A stretch of 64,000 bases of DNA from Mycobacterium sp. ENV421 (GTDB lineage Bacteria > Actinomycetota > Actinomycetes > Mycobacteriales > Mycobacteriaceae), in the NCBI RefSeq assembly GCF_002887815.1, contig NZ_PDHO01000013.1, positions 62,001 to 126,000 on the forward strand. The letters run 5' to 3'. Under the pieces are notes generated by a model. That model was not told where the DNA came from. It was given only the letters and a program-made list of their open reading frames with translations, and did no database searches. Positions 8,780 through 19,491 of this stretch are shown piece after piece. The number at the start of each line of letters is the position of its first letter. Positions within the stretch are counted from its first letter, which is position 1. Made by a program: the position numbers and the translations under genes.

Positions 8780-9760
8780 CTATGCGTCCCCATCGAAAAG
8801 GCCTGTCACCGAACCATTTTCGAAGACCGCGCGGATGGTGCTGGCCAGCAGTGGGGCGATCGAGAGCACCGTCAGCTGCGGGAATCGCTTGGACTCGTCG
8901 ATCGGCAGCGTGTTGGTGACGATCACTTCGCGGGCACCGCTGTCGGCCAGTCGCTCGCGGGCCGGGTCGGACAGCACGCCATGGGTGGCGGCGATGATGA
9001 CGTCCTTGGCGCCGTCGTCGTGCAGCAGCTTGACCGCGCCGGCGATGGTGCCACCGGTGTCGATCATGTCGTCGGTGAGCACACAGGTCTTGCCGGCCAC
9101 GTCACCGACGACCCGGTTGGACTTCACCTGGTTGGGCACCTTCGGGTCGCGGGTCTTGTGGATGAACGCCAGCGGTGTGCCGCCCAAGGCGTCGGCCCAC
9201 TTCTCGGCCACCCGCACGCGGCCCGAGTCCGGCGAGACCACGACGACGTTCTCGCAGTTGTAGTTGTCCCGGATGTAGCCGGTCAGCAGCGGCTGGGCTC
9301 GCATGTGATCGACCGGCCCGTCGAAGAAGCCCTGGATCTGGTCGGTGTGCAGGTCCACGGTGACGATGCGGTCGGCGCCCGCCGTCTTGTAGAGGTCGGC
9401 GACCAGCCGGGCGGAGATGGGTTCACGGCCGCGGTGCTTCTTGTCCTGGCGGGCGTAGGGATAGAACGGCAGGATCGCGGTGATTCGCTTGGCGCTGCCG
9501 CGCTTGAGCGCGTCGATCATGATCAGCTGTTCCATCAGCCACTTGTTCAGCGGCGCGGGATGGGACTGCAGGACGAAAGCGTCGCAGCCACGAACCGATT
9601 CGTCGAAGCGGACGAAGATCTCACCGTTGGCGAAATCGCGTGCGGTCTGCGCGGTGACCTGGACGTCGAGCTCTTTGGCGACCTGATCCGCCAGCTCCGG
9701 GTGCGCGCGACCCGAGAAGAGCATCAGATTTTTGCGGTTGTCGGTCCAGTCCGTGCCCAC
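8780..9760 (-). CDS. prs: ribose-phosphate pyrophosphokinase (PRPP synthetase)
   Basis: 326 residues. Makes PRPP from ribose 5-phosphate and ATP for nucleotide, histidine, tryptophan and decaprenylphosphoryl-arabinose (cell-wall) synthesis. Visible motifs: the flexible ATP loop with PYARQDKKHRGREPIS, VVSPDSGRVRVAEKWAD, and the PRPP-binding DDMIDTGGTI. It follows glmU after 94 bases, and both supply precursors for the envelope, as in M. tuberculosis (Rv1017c/Rv1018c). Confidence 0.97.
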   Translation of the reverse strand: MGTDWTDNRKNLMLFSGRAHPELADQVAKELDVQVTAQTARDFANGEIFVRFDESVRGCDAFVLQSHPAPLNKWLMEQLIMIDALKRGSAKRITAILPFYPYARQDKKHRGREPISARLVADLYKTAGADRIVTVDLHTDQIQGFFDGPVDHMRAQPLLTGYIRDNYNCENVVVVSPDSGRVRVAEKWADALGGTPLAFIHKTRDPKVPNQVKSNRVVGDVAGKTCVLTDDMIDTGGTIAGAVKLLHDDGAKDVIIAATHGVLSDPARERLADSGAREVIVTNTLPIDESKRFPQLTVLSIAPLLASTIRAVFENGSVTGLFDGDA

Positions 9761-9854
9761 TGTGTGCTGCCCTTGCCGGTCGGGGATCGATACGGGCCAA
9801 TCGTACGGTGCTACCTCCCCGGGTTACCAAAAAGGCAACATCTGGCGACGCCGA

Positions 9855-11345
9855 TCAGTCGTTTGCGTCGCCGGCCTCGGATTCTTTCGCCTTCGCCGCG
9901 GCCTGCGCCGCTCGGGCTCGATTTGCGGCCTCCGCCGCGGGACTACCGGGCCGTTTGCGCAGCACCCAGTTCTCGATGTTGCGCTGTGGCCCGGCCGACA
10001 CCGCCAGCGCGCCCGGGGGCACGTCGTCGCGCAGCACCGTGCCCGCCCCGGTGTAGGCGCCGTCGCCGACGGTGACGGGCGCGACGAACATCGTGTCCGA
10101 GCCGGTGCGCACGTGCGAACCGATGGTGGTGCGGCTCTTGTTCTCGCCGTCGTAGTTCACGAACACGCTGGATGCGCCGATATTGCTGTTCTCGCCGATG
10201 TCGGCGTCGCCCACGTAGGTCAGGTGCGGCACTTTGGTGCCCGCGCCGATGACCGCGTTCTTGGTCTCGACGAAGGTGCCGAGCTTGCCGCGGGCGCCCA
10301 GCTCGGTGCCCGGCCGCAGGAAGGTGAACGGTCCGACCGTCGCCCCGTCGCCGATCACCGATTCGCTGCCGTGGGTGCGCACCACCGAGGCCTCATCGCC
10401 GACGCTGACCTGGGTCAACGTGGTGTCCGGACCGATCTCGCAGCGCGCGCCGATCCGGGTGGCGCCCAGCAGTTGGGTGCCCGGCCGGAGCACGGTGTCG
10501 CGGCCGATGGTGACGTCGACGTCGATCCAGGTGCTGAGGGGGTCGATGACGGTGACGCCGGCGCGCTGATGGGCGGCCACCACGCGCCGGTTGAGCTCCC
10601 GCGCCAGGTCGGCAAGCTGTACCCGGTCGTTGACCCCGGCGACCAGCGCGGCATCGTCGACGTGCTTGGCGTGCACCACCCGGTGGTCGGCGCGCAGGAT
10701 CGAGATCACGTCGGTCAGATAGAGCTCGTGCTGGGCGTTGTCGGACGACAGTCGGCTGAGTGCGGAACGCAGTTCGACGATGTCGAACGCGTACACACCT
10801 GCGTTGACCTCGCGGATGGCCCGCTGCTGAGGGGTGGCGTCGGTTTCCTCGACGATCGCGATGACCTCGCCGTCCTGGGTGCGCAAGATCCGGCCGTAGC
10901 CGCTTCCGTTCGGCAGGGTCGTGGTCACGACGGTCGCCGCCGCACGCTTGCCGCGGTGGACCGCGATCAGCTCGGCCAGCGTCTCGGCGTCCAGCAGCGG
11001 AACGTCGCCCGAGGTCACGACGACCGTGCCGGCGAAATCGTCGGGCAGCCCGGACAGTCCGCACAGCACGGCGTGGCCGGTGCCGAGTTGCTGCTCCTGC
11101 ACGGCCACCTCGATGGTGCGGCCCAGCTCCTGCGCGAGCCCGGCCACCACCGGGCCGATGCGCTCGCGGTCCTTGCCGAGCACGGCGACCAGGTGCTGGG
11201 GAGCAACCTTGGCGACTGCGTACAGGGCGTGCGAGAGCATGCTGCGCCCGCCGAGGGTGTGCAACACCTTGGGGGTATCGGAGCGCATGCGGGTTCCGGC
11301 CCCGGCTGCCAGCACCAGGACGGCGGCATCGGTCTGCGTGGTCAC
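9855..11345 (-). CDS. glmU: bifunctional N-acetylglucosamine-1-phosphate uridyltransferase/glucosamine-1-phosphate acetyltransferase
   Basis: 496 residues. The N-terminal uridyltransferase has [15 protein letters not shown] and the EVNAGVYAF segment. The C-terminal half is a left-handed beta-helix of hexapeptide repeats (for example [16 protein letters not shown]) with acetyltransferase residues in VKHxxY-like [14 protein letters not shown]. It makes UDP-GlcNAc for peptidoglycan. I chose the GTG at 11345, which gives an N-terminus aligning with the known M. tuberculosis protein and has GGAGG 5 bases upstream. The start is only 20 bases below the 3' end of tRNA-Gln, so the two are probably co-transcribed. 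The tail is rich in Ala/Lys/Glu. Confidence 0.96.
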   Translation of the reverse strand: MTTQTDAAVLVLAAGAGTRMRSDTPKVLHTLGGRSMLSHALYAVAKVAPQHLVAVLGKDRERIGPVVAGLAQELGRTIEVAVQEQQLGTGHAVLCGLSGLPDDFAGTVVVTSGDVPLLDAETLAELIAVHRGKRAAATVVTTTLPNGSGYGRILRTQDGEVIAIVEETDATPQQRAIREVNAGVYAFDIVELRSALSRLSSDNAQHELYLTDVISILRADHRVVHAKHVDDAALVAGVNDRVQLADLARELNRRVVAAHQRAGVTVIDPLSTWIDVDVTIGRDTVLRPGTQLLGATRIGARCEIGPDTTLTQVSVGDEASVVRTHGSESVIGDGATVGPFTFLRPGTELGARGKLGTFVETKNAVIGAGTKVPHLTYVGDADIGENSNIGASSVFVNYDGENKSRTTIGSHVRTGSDTMFVAPVTVGDGAYTGAGTVLRDDVPPGALAVSAGPQRNIENWVLRKRPGSPAAEAANRARAAQAAAKAKESEAGDAND

Positions 11346-11364
11346 CTGGACCTCCATCAATATG

Positions 11365-11436
11365 CTCCGTCGCCAGGACTCGAACCTGAACTATCTGAAC
11401 CAAAATCAGAGGTGCTGCCGATTACACCACGACGGA
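11365..11436 (-). tRNA. tRNA-Gln (anticodon TTG)
   Basis: The leftward strand folds as a cloverleaf: acceptor arms TCCGTCG and CGACGGA, anticodon stem-loop CTGATTTTGGTTCAG with anticodon TTG, and T-arm loop GGTTCGAACC. The discriminator base is G. CCA is not encoded. It lies directly upstream of glmU, as glnU does in M. tuberculosis. Confidence 0.95.
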
Positions 11437-11486
11437 CTGGCCGAAATGTCCGCCTGAGACTCTAATGCAGACGGCTACGCTCACCT

Positions 11487-11556
11487 CGGAGGGCAGGAGC
11501 GCAGCGACCCGGGAAAGGTCCACCGGAGGGCAGGAGCGCAGCGACCCGGGAAAGGT
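11487..11556. repeat. two exact tandem copies of a 33-bp unit (period 37)
   Basis: The unit at 11487-11519 is repeated exactly at 11524-11556. Each contains GGCAGGAGCGCAGCGACC and ends GGGAAAGGT. The pair lies just upstream of the GTG start of the tetR gene. The second copy therefore supplies its GGGAAAGG leader, and the duplication may have doubled a promoter or translation-initiation segment. Confidence 0.85.
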
Positions 11557-11561
11557 ACAGC

Positions 11562-12197
11562 GTGGCAGCACCGGAGAAGGAGCCGCGGGCACCGCGCGCC
11601 CGGATGACCGGCACCGAACGTCGGCGCCAGCTCATCGACGTGGCGCGGACCCTGTTCGCCGAGCGCGGATACGAGGGCACCTCGATCGAGGAGATCGCCC
11701 AACGCGCGAACGTCTCCAAGCCCGTCGTCTACGAGCACTTCGGCGGCAAGGAAGGCTTGTACGCGGTGGTCGTCGACCGCGAGATGTCGGCCCTGCTCGA
11801 CGGGATCTCGTCGTCGCTGACCAACAACCGGTCCCGGGTCCGGGTCGAACGGGTGGCGCTGGCCCTGCTGACCTACGTCGAGGAGCGGACCGACGGTTTC
11901 CGCATCCTGATCCGTGACTCACCCGCAGCGATCAGCACCGGCACCTACTCCAGCCTGCTCAACGACGCCGTCAGCCAGGTGTCCTCGATCCTGGCCGGTG
12001 ATTTCGCCCGCCGCGGACTGGACCCCGTGCTGGCCCCGCTGTACGCGCAGGCCCTGGTCGGTTCGGTGTCGATGACCGCCCAATGGTGGCTCGACACCCG
12101 TGAGCCGAAGAAAGAAGTGGTCGCCGCGCACCTGGTGAACCTGATGTGGAACGGCCTGACCCATCTGGAGGCCGATCCGCAACTGGAAGGTGAGTGA
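11562..12197 (+). CDS. TetR-family transcriptional regulator
   Basis: 211 residues. The N-terminal helix-turn-helix is plain (RRRQLIDVARTLFAERGYEG, then TSIEEIAQRANVSKPVVYEHF). The C-terminal ligand domain is unassigned. It is the positional counterpart of Rv1019, between glmU/tRNA-Gln and mfd. The GTG start at 11562 is close behind the tandem repeat and no long leader is present. Its target is unknown. Autoregulation from the repeated region is possible but not shown. Confidence 0.9.
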   Translation: MAAPEKEPRAPRARMTGTERRRQLIDVARTLFAERGYEGTSIEEIAQRANVSKPVVYEHFGGKEGLYAVVVDREMSALLDGISSSLTNNRSRVRVERVALALLTYVEERTDGFRILIRDSPAAISTGTYSSLLNDAVSQVSSILAGDFARRGLDPVLAPLYAQALVGSVSMTAQWWLDTREPKKEVVAAHLVNLMWNGLTHLEADPQLEGE

Positions 12198-12277
12198 ACG
12201 CGACCTGCGTCACAGCGCGCGAGCGAATCGCGGCCCGCCGCAACGGCTTCGGTCCCGCCGCCTAGGATGGATACATC

Positions 12278-15200
12278 ATGACCGCACCGGGGCAGGAGTA
12301 TGTTCACACCCCGATCGCCGGGCTGGTGGACTTGGCGCTGACCGCGCCGGAATTCGTCGAACTCGCGCAGCGGGCCGCCGAGCGTCCCGAAGAACTCGCG
12401 CTGGTCGGGCCGGCCAGCTCACAGCTGTACGCCGCCTGTGCGGTCGCCCGCAAGGGCCCGCTGCTGGTGGTCACCGCGACGGGCCGCGACGCCGACGACC
12501 TCACCGCCGAGCTGCGAGGCGTGTTCGGCAACTCGGCGGCGATGTTCCCGTCCTGGGAGACCCTGCCGCACGAGCGGCTCTCGCCCGGGGTGGACACCGT
12601 GGGCGCCCGGCTGATGCTGCTGCGCCGGCTGGCCCACCCCGACGACGAGCGCCTCGGCCCGCCGCTGTGCGTGGTGGTCACCACGGTGCGTTCGCTGCTG
12701 CAGCCGATGGCTCCCGACGTCGGAACCGTCGAACCGGTGACACTCGCTGCGGGGGCCGAATTCGATTTCGACGCCTTGATCGCGCGCCTGGTCGAGCTGG
12801 CGTACACCCGCGTCGACATGGTCGGCAAGCGCGGCGAATTCGCGGTCCGCGGCGGCATTTTGGACCTTTTCCCGCCGACGGCCGAGCATCCGGTGCGGGT
12901 GGAGTTCTGGGGCGACGAGGTCAGCGAGATGCGGATGTTCTCGGTCGCCGATCAGCGGTCCATCCCCGAGATCGACGTGGACAGCGTGGTCGCGGTCCCG
13001 TGCCGCGAGCTGTTGCTCACCGACGAGGTGCGGGCGCATGCCGCCAGGCTGCTCGCCGACCGGCCGCGCGGTGACGGCAACCAGGTCAGCGGCAGCGTCG
13101 ACGACATGCTGGCCAAGCTGGCCGAGGGCATCCCGGTCGACGGGATGGAGGCGCTGCAGCCGGTGCTGCGACCCGACGACCTGACCCTGCTCATCGACCA
13201 CCTGCCGGAGGGCACCCCGGTTCTGGTGTGCGATCCGGAGAAGGTGCGCACCCGCGCGGCCGACCTGATCAAGACCGGCCGGGAGTTCCTCGAAGCGTCC
13301 TGGTCGGTGGCCGCTCTCGGCGGCGACGCCCCGATCGACATCGAAGAACTCGGTGGGTCCGGGTTCCGCGAACTCGAGGAGGTGCGGGCCGCGGCGCGCG
13401 CGTCCGGCCACCCGTGGTGGACGGTGAGCCAGTTGGCCGCCGAGGACGCCACCGAACTCGACGTGCGGGCCGCCCCGTCGGCCCGCGGCCAGCAGAGCAA
13501 CGTCGACGAGATCTTCGCGATGCTGCGCGCCCATGTGCTGACCGGAGGATTCGCCGCCGTCGTCGCGCCGGGCACCGGCACCGCCCATCGGGTCGTCGAG
13601 CAACTCGGCGAGCGCGACACCCCGGCCGCGATGCTGGAATCCGGCGCAGCCCCGAAGGCCGGTGTGGTCGGTGTGCTCAAGGGCCCGCTGCACGACGGCA
13701 TCATCGTGCCCGGCGCCAACCTGGTGGTGATCACCGAAACCGACCTGACCGGCAACCGGGTGACCGGCACCGAGGGCAAGCGGCTGGCGGCCAAGCGCCG
13801 CAACACCGTTGACCCGCTCGCGCTGACCGCGGGCGACCTGGTGGTGCACGACCAGCACGGCATCGGGCGGTTCGTCGAGATGGTCGAGCGGACCGTCGGT
13901 GGCGCGCGGCGCGAGTACCTGGTGCTGGAGTACGCGTCCAGCAAGCGGGGGCAGTCTGCCGACAAACTGTTCGTGCCGATGGATTCCCTGGACCAGCTGT
14001 CCCGTTACGTCGGTGGCCAGGAGCCCAGCCTGAGCCGCCTGGGCGGGAGTGACTGGACCAACACAAAGACCAAGGCGCGCAAGGCTGTTCGGGAGATAGC
14101 CAGCGAATTGGTGGCGCTCTACGCCAAGCGGCAGGCCGCGCCCGGCCACGCGTTCGGCCCGGACACCCCGTGGCAGGCCGAGATGGAGGACGCGTTCGGC
14201 TTCACCGAGACGATCGACCAGTTGACCGCCATCCAGGAGGTCAAGTCCGACATGGAGAAACCGGTCCCGATGGACCGGGTCATCTGTGGCGATGTCGGTT
14301 ACGGCAAGACCGAGATCGCGGTGCGCGCGGCGTTCAAGGCCGTGCAGGACGGCAAGCAGGTCGCGGTGCTGGTCCCGACCACGCTGCTGGCCGATCAGCA
14401 TCTGCAGACGTTCAGTGCGCGGATGGCCGGCTTCCCGGTGACCGTGAAGGGCCTGTCGCGGTTCACCGACCCGGCCGAGTCGCGCGCCGTGCTCGAGGGA
14501 ATGGCCGACGGCAGCGTCGACGTGGTGATCGGCACGCACCGGCTGCTGCAGACCGCCGTGCGGTGGAAAGACCTCGGTTTGGTGATCGTCGACGAGGAAC
14601 AGCGCTTCGGCGTCGAGCACAAAGAGCACATCAAGAGCCTGCGCACGCACGTCGACGTCCTGACGATGAGCGCCACCCCGATCCCGCGCACGCTGGAGAT
14701 GAGCCTGGCCGGTATCCGGGAGATGTCGACCATTCTGACCCCGCCGGAGGAGCGTTACCCGGTGCTGACCTATGTCGGCGGCCACGACGACAAGCAGGTC
14801 GCCGCGGCGCTGCGGCGCGAGTTGCTGCGTGACGGGCAGGTTTTCTACATCCACAACCGGGTCAGCAGCATCGACGCCGCGGCCGCCCGGGTCCGCCAGC
14901 TGGTGCCTGAGGCGCGGGTGGTGGTCGCGCACGGCCAGATGCCCGAAGAGCTGTTGGAGCGCACGGTCGAGGGCTTCTGGAACCGCGAGTACGACATCCT
15001 GGTCTGCACGACGATCGTCGAGACGGGGCTGGACATCTCGAACGCCAACACCCTGATCGTCGAGCGTGCCGACACCTTCGGCCTGTCCCAGCTGCATCAG
15101 CTGCGCGGTCGGGTGGGACGCAGCCGCGAGCGCGGCTACGCCTACTTCCTGTACCCGAAGGAGATGCCGCTCACCGAGACCGCCTACGACCGGCTGGCCA

Positions 15201-15940
15201 CGATCGCGCAGAACAACGAACTCGGCGCGGGCATGGCAGTTGCGATGAAGGACTTGGAGATTCGCGGCGCGGGCAATGTGCTGGGTGCCGAACAGTCCGG
15301 CCACGTCGCCGGGGTGGGATTCGACCTCTACGTCCGGCTGGTGGGCGAGGCCGTCGAGGCATACCGGGCCGCGGCCGACGGCAAGACGGTCACCACATCC
15401 GAGGAACCCAAGGATGTGCGCATCGATCTGCCGGTCGACGCCAACCTGCCGCCGGACTACATCGAGAGTGACCGGCTTCGGTTGGAGGCCTATCGCCGGC
15501 TGGCCGGCGCCGGCGACGACGCGGGCATCGTCTCGGTGGTCGAGGAACTCACCGACCGCTACGGCCCGCTGCCCGAACCCGCGCAGCGGCTGGTCGCGAT
15601 GGCCCGGTTGCGGCTGGTGTGCCGCGGGTACGGGGTGACAGAGGTCGCCGCGACCGGAAGTGGTTCGGCCACAACGATTCGTGTCTCGCCGCTGACGCTG
15701 CCCGACTCGGCGCAGCTGCGGCTGAAGCGGGTCTATCCCGGCGCGAACTATCGGGCGACGACCTCGACGGTGATGGTGCCGATTCCGCGGGCGGGCAGCG
15801 GTGTCGGCGCCCCCCGGATCCGTGACCTGGAACTGGTGCAGATGGTGGCCGATCTGCTTCGCGCACTTGACGGACAACCGCACGGCGAGCTTGATATAAC
15901 GACGTTCACACCGGCAGGCTCGGCGAGGGGAGAGCGGTGA
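12278..15940 (+). CDS. mfd: transcription-repair coupling factor
   Basis: 1220 residues, full length. Mfd displaces RNA polymerase stalled at DNA lesions and recruits UvrA. In order: UvrB-like N-terminal region, CarD-like RNA-polymerase interaction domain from about residue 523 ([15 protein letters not shown]), Walker [10 protein letters not shown] near residue 668, DEEQRFG near 769, and the TRG/motif VI region [14 protein letters not shown] near 993, then the C-terminal D7 domain. The stop overlaps the GTG of mazG. TAGGAT upstream of the ATG (-15 to -10) may be its -10 box. Confidence 0.98.
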   Translation: MTAPGQEYVHTPIAGLVDLALTAPEFVELAQRAAERPEELALVGPASSQLYAACAVARKGPLLVVTATGRDADDLTAELRGVFGNSAAMFPSWETLPHERLSPGVDTVGARLMLLRRLAHPDDERLGPPLCVVVTTVRSLLQPMAPDVGTVEPVTLAAGAEFDFDALIARLVELAYTRVDMVGKRGEFAVRGGILDLFPPTAEHPVRVEFWGDEVSEMRMFSVADQRSIPEIDVDSVVAVPCRELLLTDEVRAHAARLLADRPRGDGNQVSGSVDDMLAKLAEGIPVDGMEALQPVLRPDDLTLLIDHLPEGTPVLVCDPEKVRTRAADLIKTGREFLEASWSVAALGGDAPIDIEELGGSGFRELEEVRAAARASGHPWWTVSQLAAEDATELDVRAAPSARGQQSNVDEIFAMLRAHVLTGGFAAVVAPGTGTAHRVVEQLGERDTPAAMLESGAAPKAGVVGVLKGPLHDGIIVPGANLVVITETDLTGNRVTGTEGKRLAAKRRNTVDPLALTAGDLVVHDQHGIGRFVEMVERTVGGARREYLVLEYASSKRGQSADKLFVPMDSLDQLSRYVGGQEPSLSRLGGSDWTNTKTKARKAVREIASELVALYAKRQAAPGHAFGPDTPWQAEMEDAFGFTETIDQLTAIQEVKSDMEKPVPMDRVICGDVGYGKTEIAVRAAFKAVQDGKQVAVLVPTTLLADQHLQTFSARMAGFPVTVKGLSRFTDPAESRAVLEGMADGSVDVVIGTHRLLQTAVRWKDLGLVIVDEEQRFGVEHKEHIKSLRTHVDVLTMSATPIPRTLEMSLAGIREMSTILTPPEERYPVLTYVGGHDDKQVAAALRRELLRDGQVFYIHNRVSSIDAAAARVRQLVPEARVVVAHGQMPEELLERTVEGFWNREYDILVCTTIVETGLDISNANTLIVERADTFGLSQLHQLRGRVGRSRERGYAYFLYPKEMPLTETAYDRLATIAQNNELGAGMAVAMKDLEIRGAGNVLGAEQSGHVAGVGFDLYVRLVGEAVEAYRAAADGKTVTTSEEPKDVRIDLPVDANLPPDYIESDRLRLEAYRRLAGAGDDAGIVSVVEELTDRYGPLPEPAQRLVAMARLRLVCRGYGVTEVAATGSGSATTIRVSPLTLPDSAQLRLKRVYPGANYRATTSTVMVPIPRAGSGVGAPRIRDLELVQMVADLLRALDGQPHGELDITTFTPAGSARGER

Positions 15941-17055
15941 CCGTCATCCTGGTCGATCCGCGCCGTCCGTCGCTCGTCCCCGTCGACGCCGTGGAGCTGC
16001 TGGGCGGTGACGTGCAGTACACCGAGGAGATGCCGGTCAAGGTGCCGTGGTCGCTGCCGTCGGCGCGACCGGTGTTCACCGGTACCGACGCGCCGGTGCT
16101 CCTCTCCTCCGATCGGCAGCACCCCGGGGTGCGGGCCCGGCTGTCCGCCGGTGAGCGGCTGATCGCCGCACCCGCCCCGCAGGCCGGCGAGCGGCTGGTC
16201 GACGCGGTGGCGATCATGGACAAGCTGCGCACGGCCGGGCCGTGGGAGAGCGAACAGACCCACGACTCGCTGCGGCGCTACCTCTTGGAGGAAACCTACG
16301 AGCTCTTCGACGCGGTCCGCGGCGGCAACGCCGACGAGCTGCGCGAGGAACTCGGAGACGTGTTGCTGCAGGTGCTCTTTCACGCCCGGATCGCCGAGGA
16401 GGCGTTGCACGGATTCACCATCGACGACGTCGCCGACGCGCTGGTGCGCAAGCTCGGCAACCGGGTGCCCGCGGTGCTGGCCGGGGAGTCGATCTCGCTG
16501 GAAGACCAACTGGCCCAGTGGGAACAGCGCAAGGCCGCGGAGAATCTCGGGAAGAGTAACCGGGTCTCCTGTGTCGACGACGTGCCGACCGCTCAGCCGG
16601 CGCTGGCGCTGGCGCAGAAGGTGATTGCCCGGGTGACGACCGCCGGGCTGCCGCCGGAGCTGATCCCGGCATCGATCGTCACGGTGACGGTCTCGGCGGA
16701 GCGCGATGCCGAGAACGAGTTGCGCACCGACGTACTGGAATTCATGGACACCGTACGAGCCGTCGAGCGCGCGATCGCGGCGAATCGGCGCGATACCGAC
16801 GCCGCAACGGAACTCGACGCCGCCGCGGCGTTGGGCGCGGTCAGCGCCGCCGAGTGGCGCAGGCACTGGCCGGCACCGGAAGTCGAGCCGCTGGAGCTAC
16901 CGTCGGTGCCCGAGGTGGTCACCGACGACGACGTGCTCGACGATGTCGACTTCCTGCGGGTCGACGACGATCTGGACCTGCCCGAGCTGGCCGACGACCT
17001 CGCGGGCAGTGAGCTGCACGACGTCGATCAGCCCAGCAGCGTCGAGCCCCAGTAG
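15937..17055 (+). CDS. mazG: MazG nucleoside triphosphate pyrophosphohydrolase
   Basis: 372 residues, longer than the 325 of M. tuberculosis MazG. It hydrolyses (d)NTPs, including oxidised ones, to monophosphates and helps survival under oxidative stress. The all-alpha core shows [12 protein letters not shown] then [12 protein letters not shown], the paired EExxE/ExxD metal-binding helices, and a second MazG-like repeat follows ([12 protein letters not shown]...). The last about 60 residues are an acidic Asp/Glu/Leu tail. GTG start overlapping mfd; the 3' end overlaps the convergent peroxidase gene by 28 bases. Confidence 0.95.
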   Translation: MTVILVDPRRPSLVPVDAVELLGGDVQYTEEMPVKVPWSLPSARPVFTGTDAPVLLSSDRQHPGVRARLSAGERLIAAPAPQAGERLVDAVAIMDKLRTAGPWESEQTHDSLRRYLLEETYELFDAVRGGNADELREELGDVLLQVLFHARIAEEALHGFTIDDVADALVRKLGNRVPAVLAGESISLEDQLAQWEQRKAAENLGKSNRVSCVDDVPTAQPALALAQKVIARVTTAGLPPELIPASIVTVTVSAERDAENELRTDVLEFMDTVRAVERAIAANRRDTDAATELDAAAALGAVSAAEWRRHWPAPEVEPLELPSVPEVVTDDDVLDDVDFLRVDDDLDLPELADDLAGSELHDVDQPSSVEPQ

Positions 17056-18311
17056 TCGCCGTCGCGCAGGCCCGGCGGGATCGCGAAGATCGCGCTGCCG
17101 GTGTGGGTGATGTACTCGTTGAGCAGATCGCGGCGGGCCAGCTCCATCTGCATCGGGATGAATTGGGTCGCCGGGTTGCGCACGAACGCGATGAAGAACA
17201 GTCCGGCGTCCAGGTGCCCGAATCCGTCGGAGCCGTCGGTGAAGTTGTAACCGCGGCGCAGGATCTGGATACCGTTCAGGTGCTGCTGGGATGCCAGCCG
17301 CACGTGGGCGTCACGGTCGATCAACGGCTCGTTCTTGTTGTCGACGATGTCGAAGTTCAGCTCCTCGAACTCCTGCTTGAGTCCGTTGGGTGCACCGCTG
17401 CCCTTCTGCCGGCCGATCACCCGCTCCTGCTCGAGAAGCGTTGTGCGGTCCCATGATTCGATCCGCATTCGAATGCGACGGCTGATCATATAGCTGCCGC
17501 CGGTCATCCAGTCCGGTCCGTCGCCCTTGGCCACCCACACCTGCTGGTTCAGCGTGTCGGTGTCTTCGGCCTTGATGTTGGCGGTTCCGTCCTTGAACCC
17601 GAACAGATTTCGCGGTGTGGACTGTTCCCGGGTGGTCGAGGAGGTACGGCCGAACCCCAGCTGGGAATACCGCACCGCGACGGTGCCGAAGCCGACCCGG
17701 GCCAGATTGCGGATCGCGTGCACCGCGACCTGGGGGTCGTTGGCGCAGGCCTGTACCACGATGTCCCCGCCGCAGCGGGCCGGGTCCATGGTCTCGTTGG
17801 GGAACTTGGGCAGGTTCTCCAGCAGTTGCGGCTTCTGGCCGGCCAACCCGAAGCGGTCCTTGCCGTCCTTGAGGAAGAGCGACGGACCGAACCCGATGGT
17901 CAACGTCAGCTGCGACGGCGTCAGCCCCAGCGCCTCACCCGTATCTGCCGGTGGGGCATAGGGATTGAGGCCGACGGCACCGTCGTGGACGGCTTCCTGG
18001 CCGGCGGTCATCCGCTCGGCCATGCCGGTCCACTCCTTGAGCATCGCGACGAGATCAGCCCTGGACTCGGTCGTCACGTCGAACGTGGCGAAGTGCATCC
18101 GATCCTGGGCGGGGGTGACGATCCCAGCCTGGTGCTCGCCGCGGAACGGTACCGGCTTGTCCAGCCCGCCGGTGACCGAGCTTGCTGCGGACGCCCGGCC
18201 GGCCAGCGCCCCGGCGCCCGCCGCACCGACCACCGCGGCGGTGACGCCTGCCGCGCCGAACAGCTTGCGCCGCGACATTCCCGACGGTGCCGGCTCGGGG
18301 GAGGCCGCCAT
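17028..18311 (-). CDS. efeB: Tat-exported Dyp-type haem peroxidase EfeB
   Basis: About 427 residues from the ATG at 18311 (AGGA 8 bases upstream); a GTG at 18344 overlaps efeO. A twin-arginine signal, SRRKLFGAAGV, is followed by a hydrophobic core and an ASA cleavage site. The catalytic GFKDGTAN motif (GxxDG) and a haem-ligand region FRG...H identify a dye-decolourising peroxidase. As the third gene of efeUOB it is thought to help periplasmic handling or oxidation of ferrous iron or haem. Its product would act outside the membrane. Confidence 0.93.
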   Translation of the reverse strand: MAASPEPAPSGMSRRKLFGAAGVTAAVVGAAGAGALAGRASAASSVTGGLDKPVPFRGEHQAGIVTPAQDRMHFATFDVTTESRADLVAMLKEWTGMAERMTAGQEAVHDGAVGLNPYAPPADTGEALGLTPSQLTLTIGFGPSLFLKDGKDRFGLAGQKPQLLENLPKFPNETMDPARCGGDIVVQACANDPQVAVHAIRNLARVGFGTVAVRYSQLGFGRTSSTTREQSTPRNLFGFKDGTANIKAEDTDTLNQQVWVAKGDGPDWMTGGSYMISRRIRMRIESWDRTTLLEQERVIGRQKGSGAPNGLKQEFEELNFDIVDNKNEPLIDRDAHVRLASQQHLNGIQILRRGYNFTDGSDGFGHLDAGLFFIAFVRNPATQFIPMQMELARRDLLNEYITHTGSAIFAIPPGLRDGDYWGSTLLG

Positions 18312-18324
18312 CGGCTTGTCCTCG

Positions 18325-19491
18325 TTACTGGGGAGCGATGACACCCTGCACCTGGCTTACCTCTTTGCTCAGCGCGTCGATCGCACGCGAGAGTTCCTGT
18401 CGCTGGGGCTCGGTCACGGTGTCGTAGAGCACGAAGCCGTCACCCTTGCGGTACTTGGCCAGCAGCGCCTCGACATCGGCGAAGCCCTTGTCGACCCGCT
18501 TGCCCAGATCGGCGTTGCGGCTGTCGAGGATCGGGCGGACCGAGGCCACCGCGGTCTGGCTGCCCTGGACGTTGGCGTTGAAGTCCCACAGGTCGGTGTG
18601 GCTGAAGATGTCCTCTTCGCCGCTGATCTTGCTCGCCGCGATCTCGTCGAGCAGACCCTGTGCGCCACCGGCGATCTGGGTGGAGTCGATGGTCCAGCCG
18701 GGTGCCTTCACGCCGTCGTTGAGCTCCTTGACGTCGGCCATCAGCTGGTCGCCCAGCGCGCCGGCGTCGGGCTGCAGACCGGTGACCCACAGCTGCTTCT
18801 CGAGCGCGTGGAAGCCGGTCCACTTCTGGCCGGGTTCGAGGTCGGCCTCGCGAAGGTCGATGCGCGGATCGAGATCGTTGGGGAACGACTCGGCCACCGG
18901 CTCGATGCGCTCGTAGTAGGTACGGGCGACCGGGTACTGGGCCTTGGCCGCCGCGACGTCACCCTTCTTGATCGCGTCGACGAACAGTTGGGTGGCCGGG
19001 ATCAGGGCGTCGGTCTGGCTGTTGACGTAGCGCTTGTAGCTCTCGGCGGCTTCCTTGAATTCGCCCTGGGTGTCGACCGCGACGGCGTTGCCGGTGACGG
19101 TGAAGTCGGCGCGGATACCGTCGCCGATCATCCCCGGCTTGCACGCGGTCTGGTACGTGCCCGGCTCGGCGAGCTGCACAACGAGCTTGCGCTGCAGGCC
19201 GGGGGAGATGTTCTCGACCTCACCCATCACCCGCTCGCCCTCGCCGTACACGTAGAACTCGGTCACCTTGGTCCCGTTGTTGGTGACCACGAACGTGCTC
19301 GGCCCGGTGGCGGCCTGGGTGCCCGACAGCTTGCAGTCGGTGTCGGTGGCGTTCACGGTGATCTCCGAGGCTGCCTTGCTGCTCGAGTCCGCCGACTTCG
19401 TTTCCTTGGCGGTACATCCGGCCATGGAAACTCCGGCGAGTATCGCGGCGACGGCGGCGGTGGAAGTCTTGATGCCGTGGGGCAGCGTCAC
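18325..19491 (-). CDS. efeO: iron-uptake lipoprotein EfeO (cupredoxin-imelysin)
   Basis: 388 residues. A signal peptide ends in the lipobox VSMAGCT. An N-terminal cupredoxin-like domain (about residues 40-135) precedes a helical imelysin/M75 domain containing the metal-binding HxxE in GFHALEKQLW. EfeO is proposed to receive Fe2+ at the outer face and hand it to EfeU. It is translationally coupled to efeU (GTGA overlap) and followed by efeB. Confidence 0.95.
   Translation of the reverse strand: MTLPHGIKTSTAAVAAILAGVSMAGCTAKETKSADSSSKAASEITVNATDTDCKLSGTQAATGPSTFVVTNNGTKVTEFYVYGEGERVMGEVENISPGLQRKLVVQLAEPGTYQTACKPGMIGDGIRADFTVTGNAVAVDTQGEFKEAAESYKRYVNSQTDALIPATQLFVDAIKKGDVAAAKAQYPVARTYYERIEPVAESFPNDLDPRIDLREADLEPGQKWTGFHALEKQLWVTGLQPDAGALGDQLMADVKELNDGVKAPGWTIDSTQIAGGAQGLLDEIAASKISGEEDIFSHTDLWDFNANVQGSQTAVASVRPILDSRNADLGKRVDKGFADVEALLAKYRKGDGFVLYDTVTEPQRQELSRAIDALSKEVSQVQGVIAPQ

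Noticed and set aside
12419..15883. A very long open frame opposite mfd
   Set aside because: Runs antisense to a clear full-length Mfd and has no recognisable domain; expected from codon bias in GC-rich DNA.
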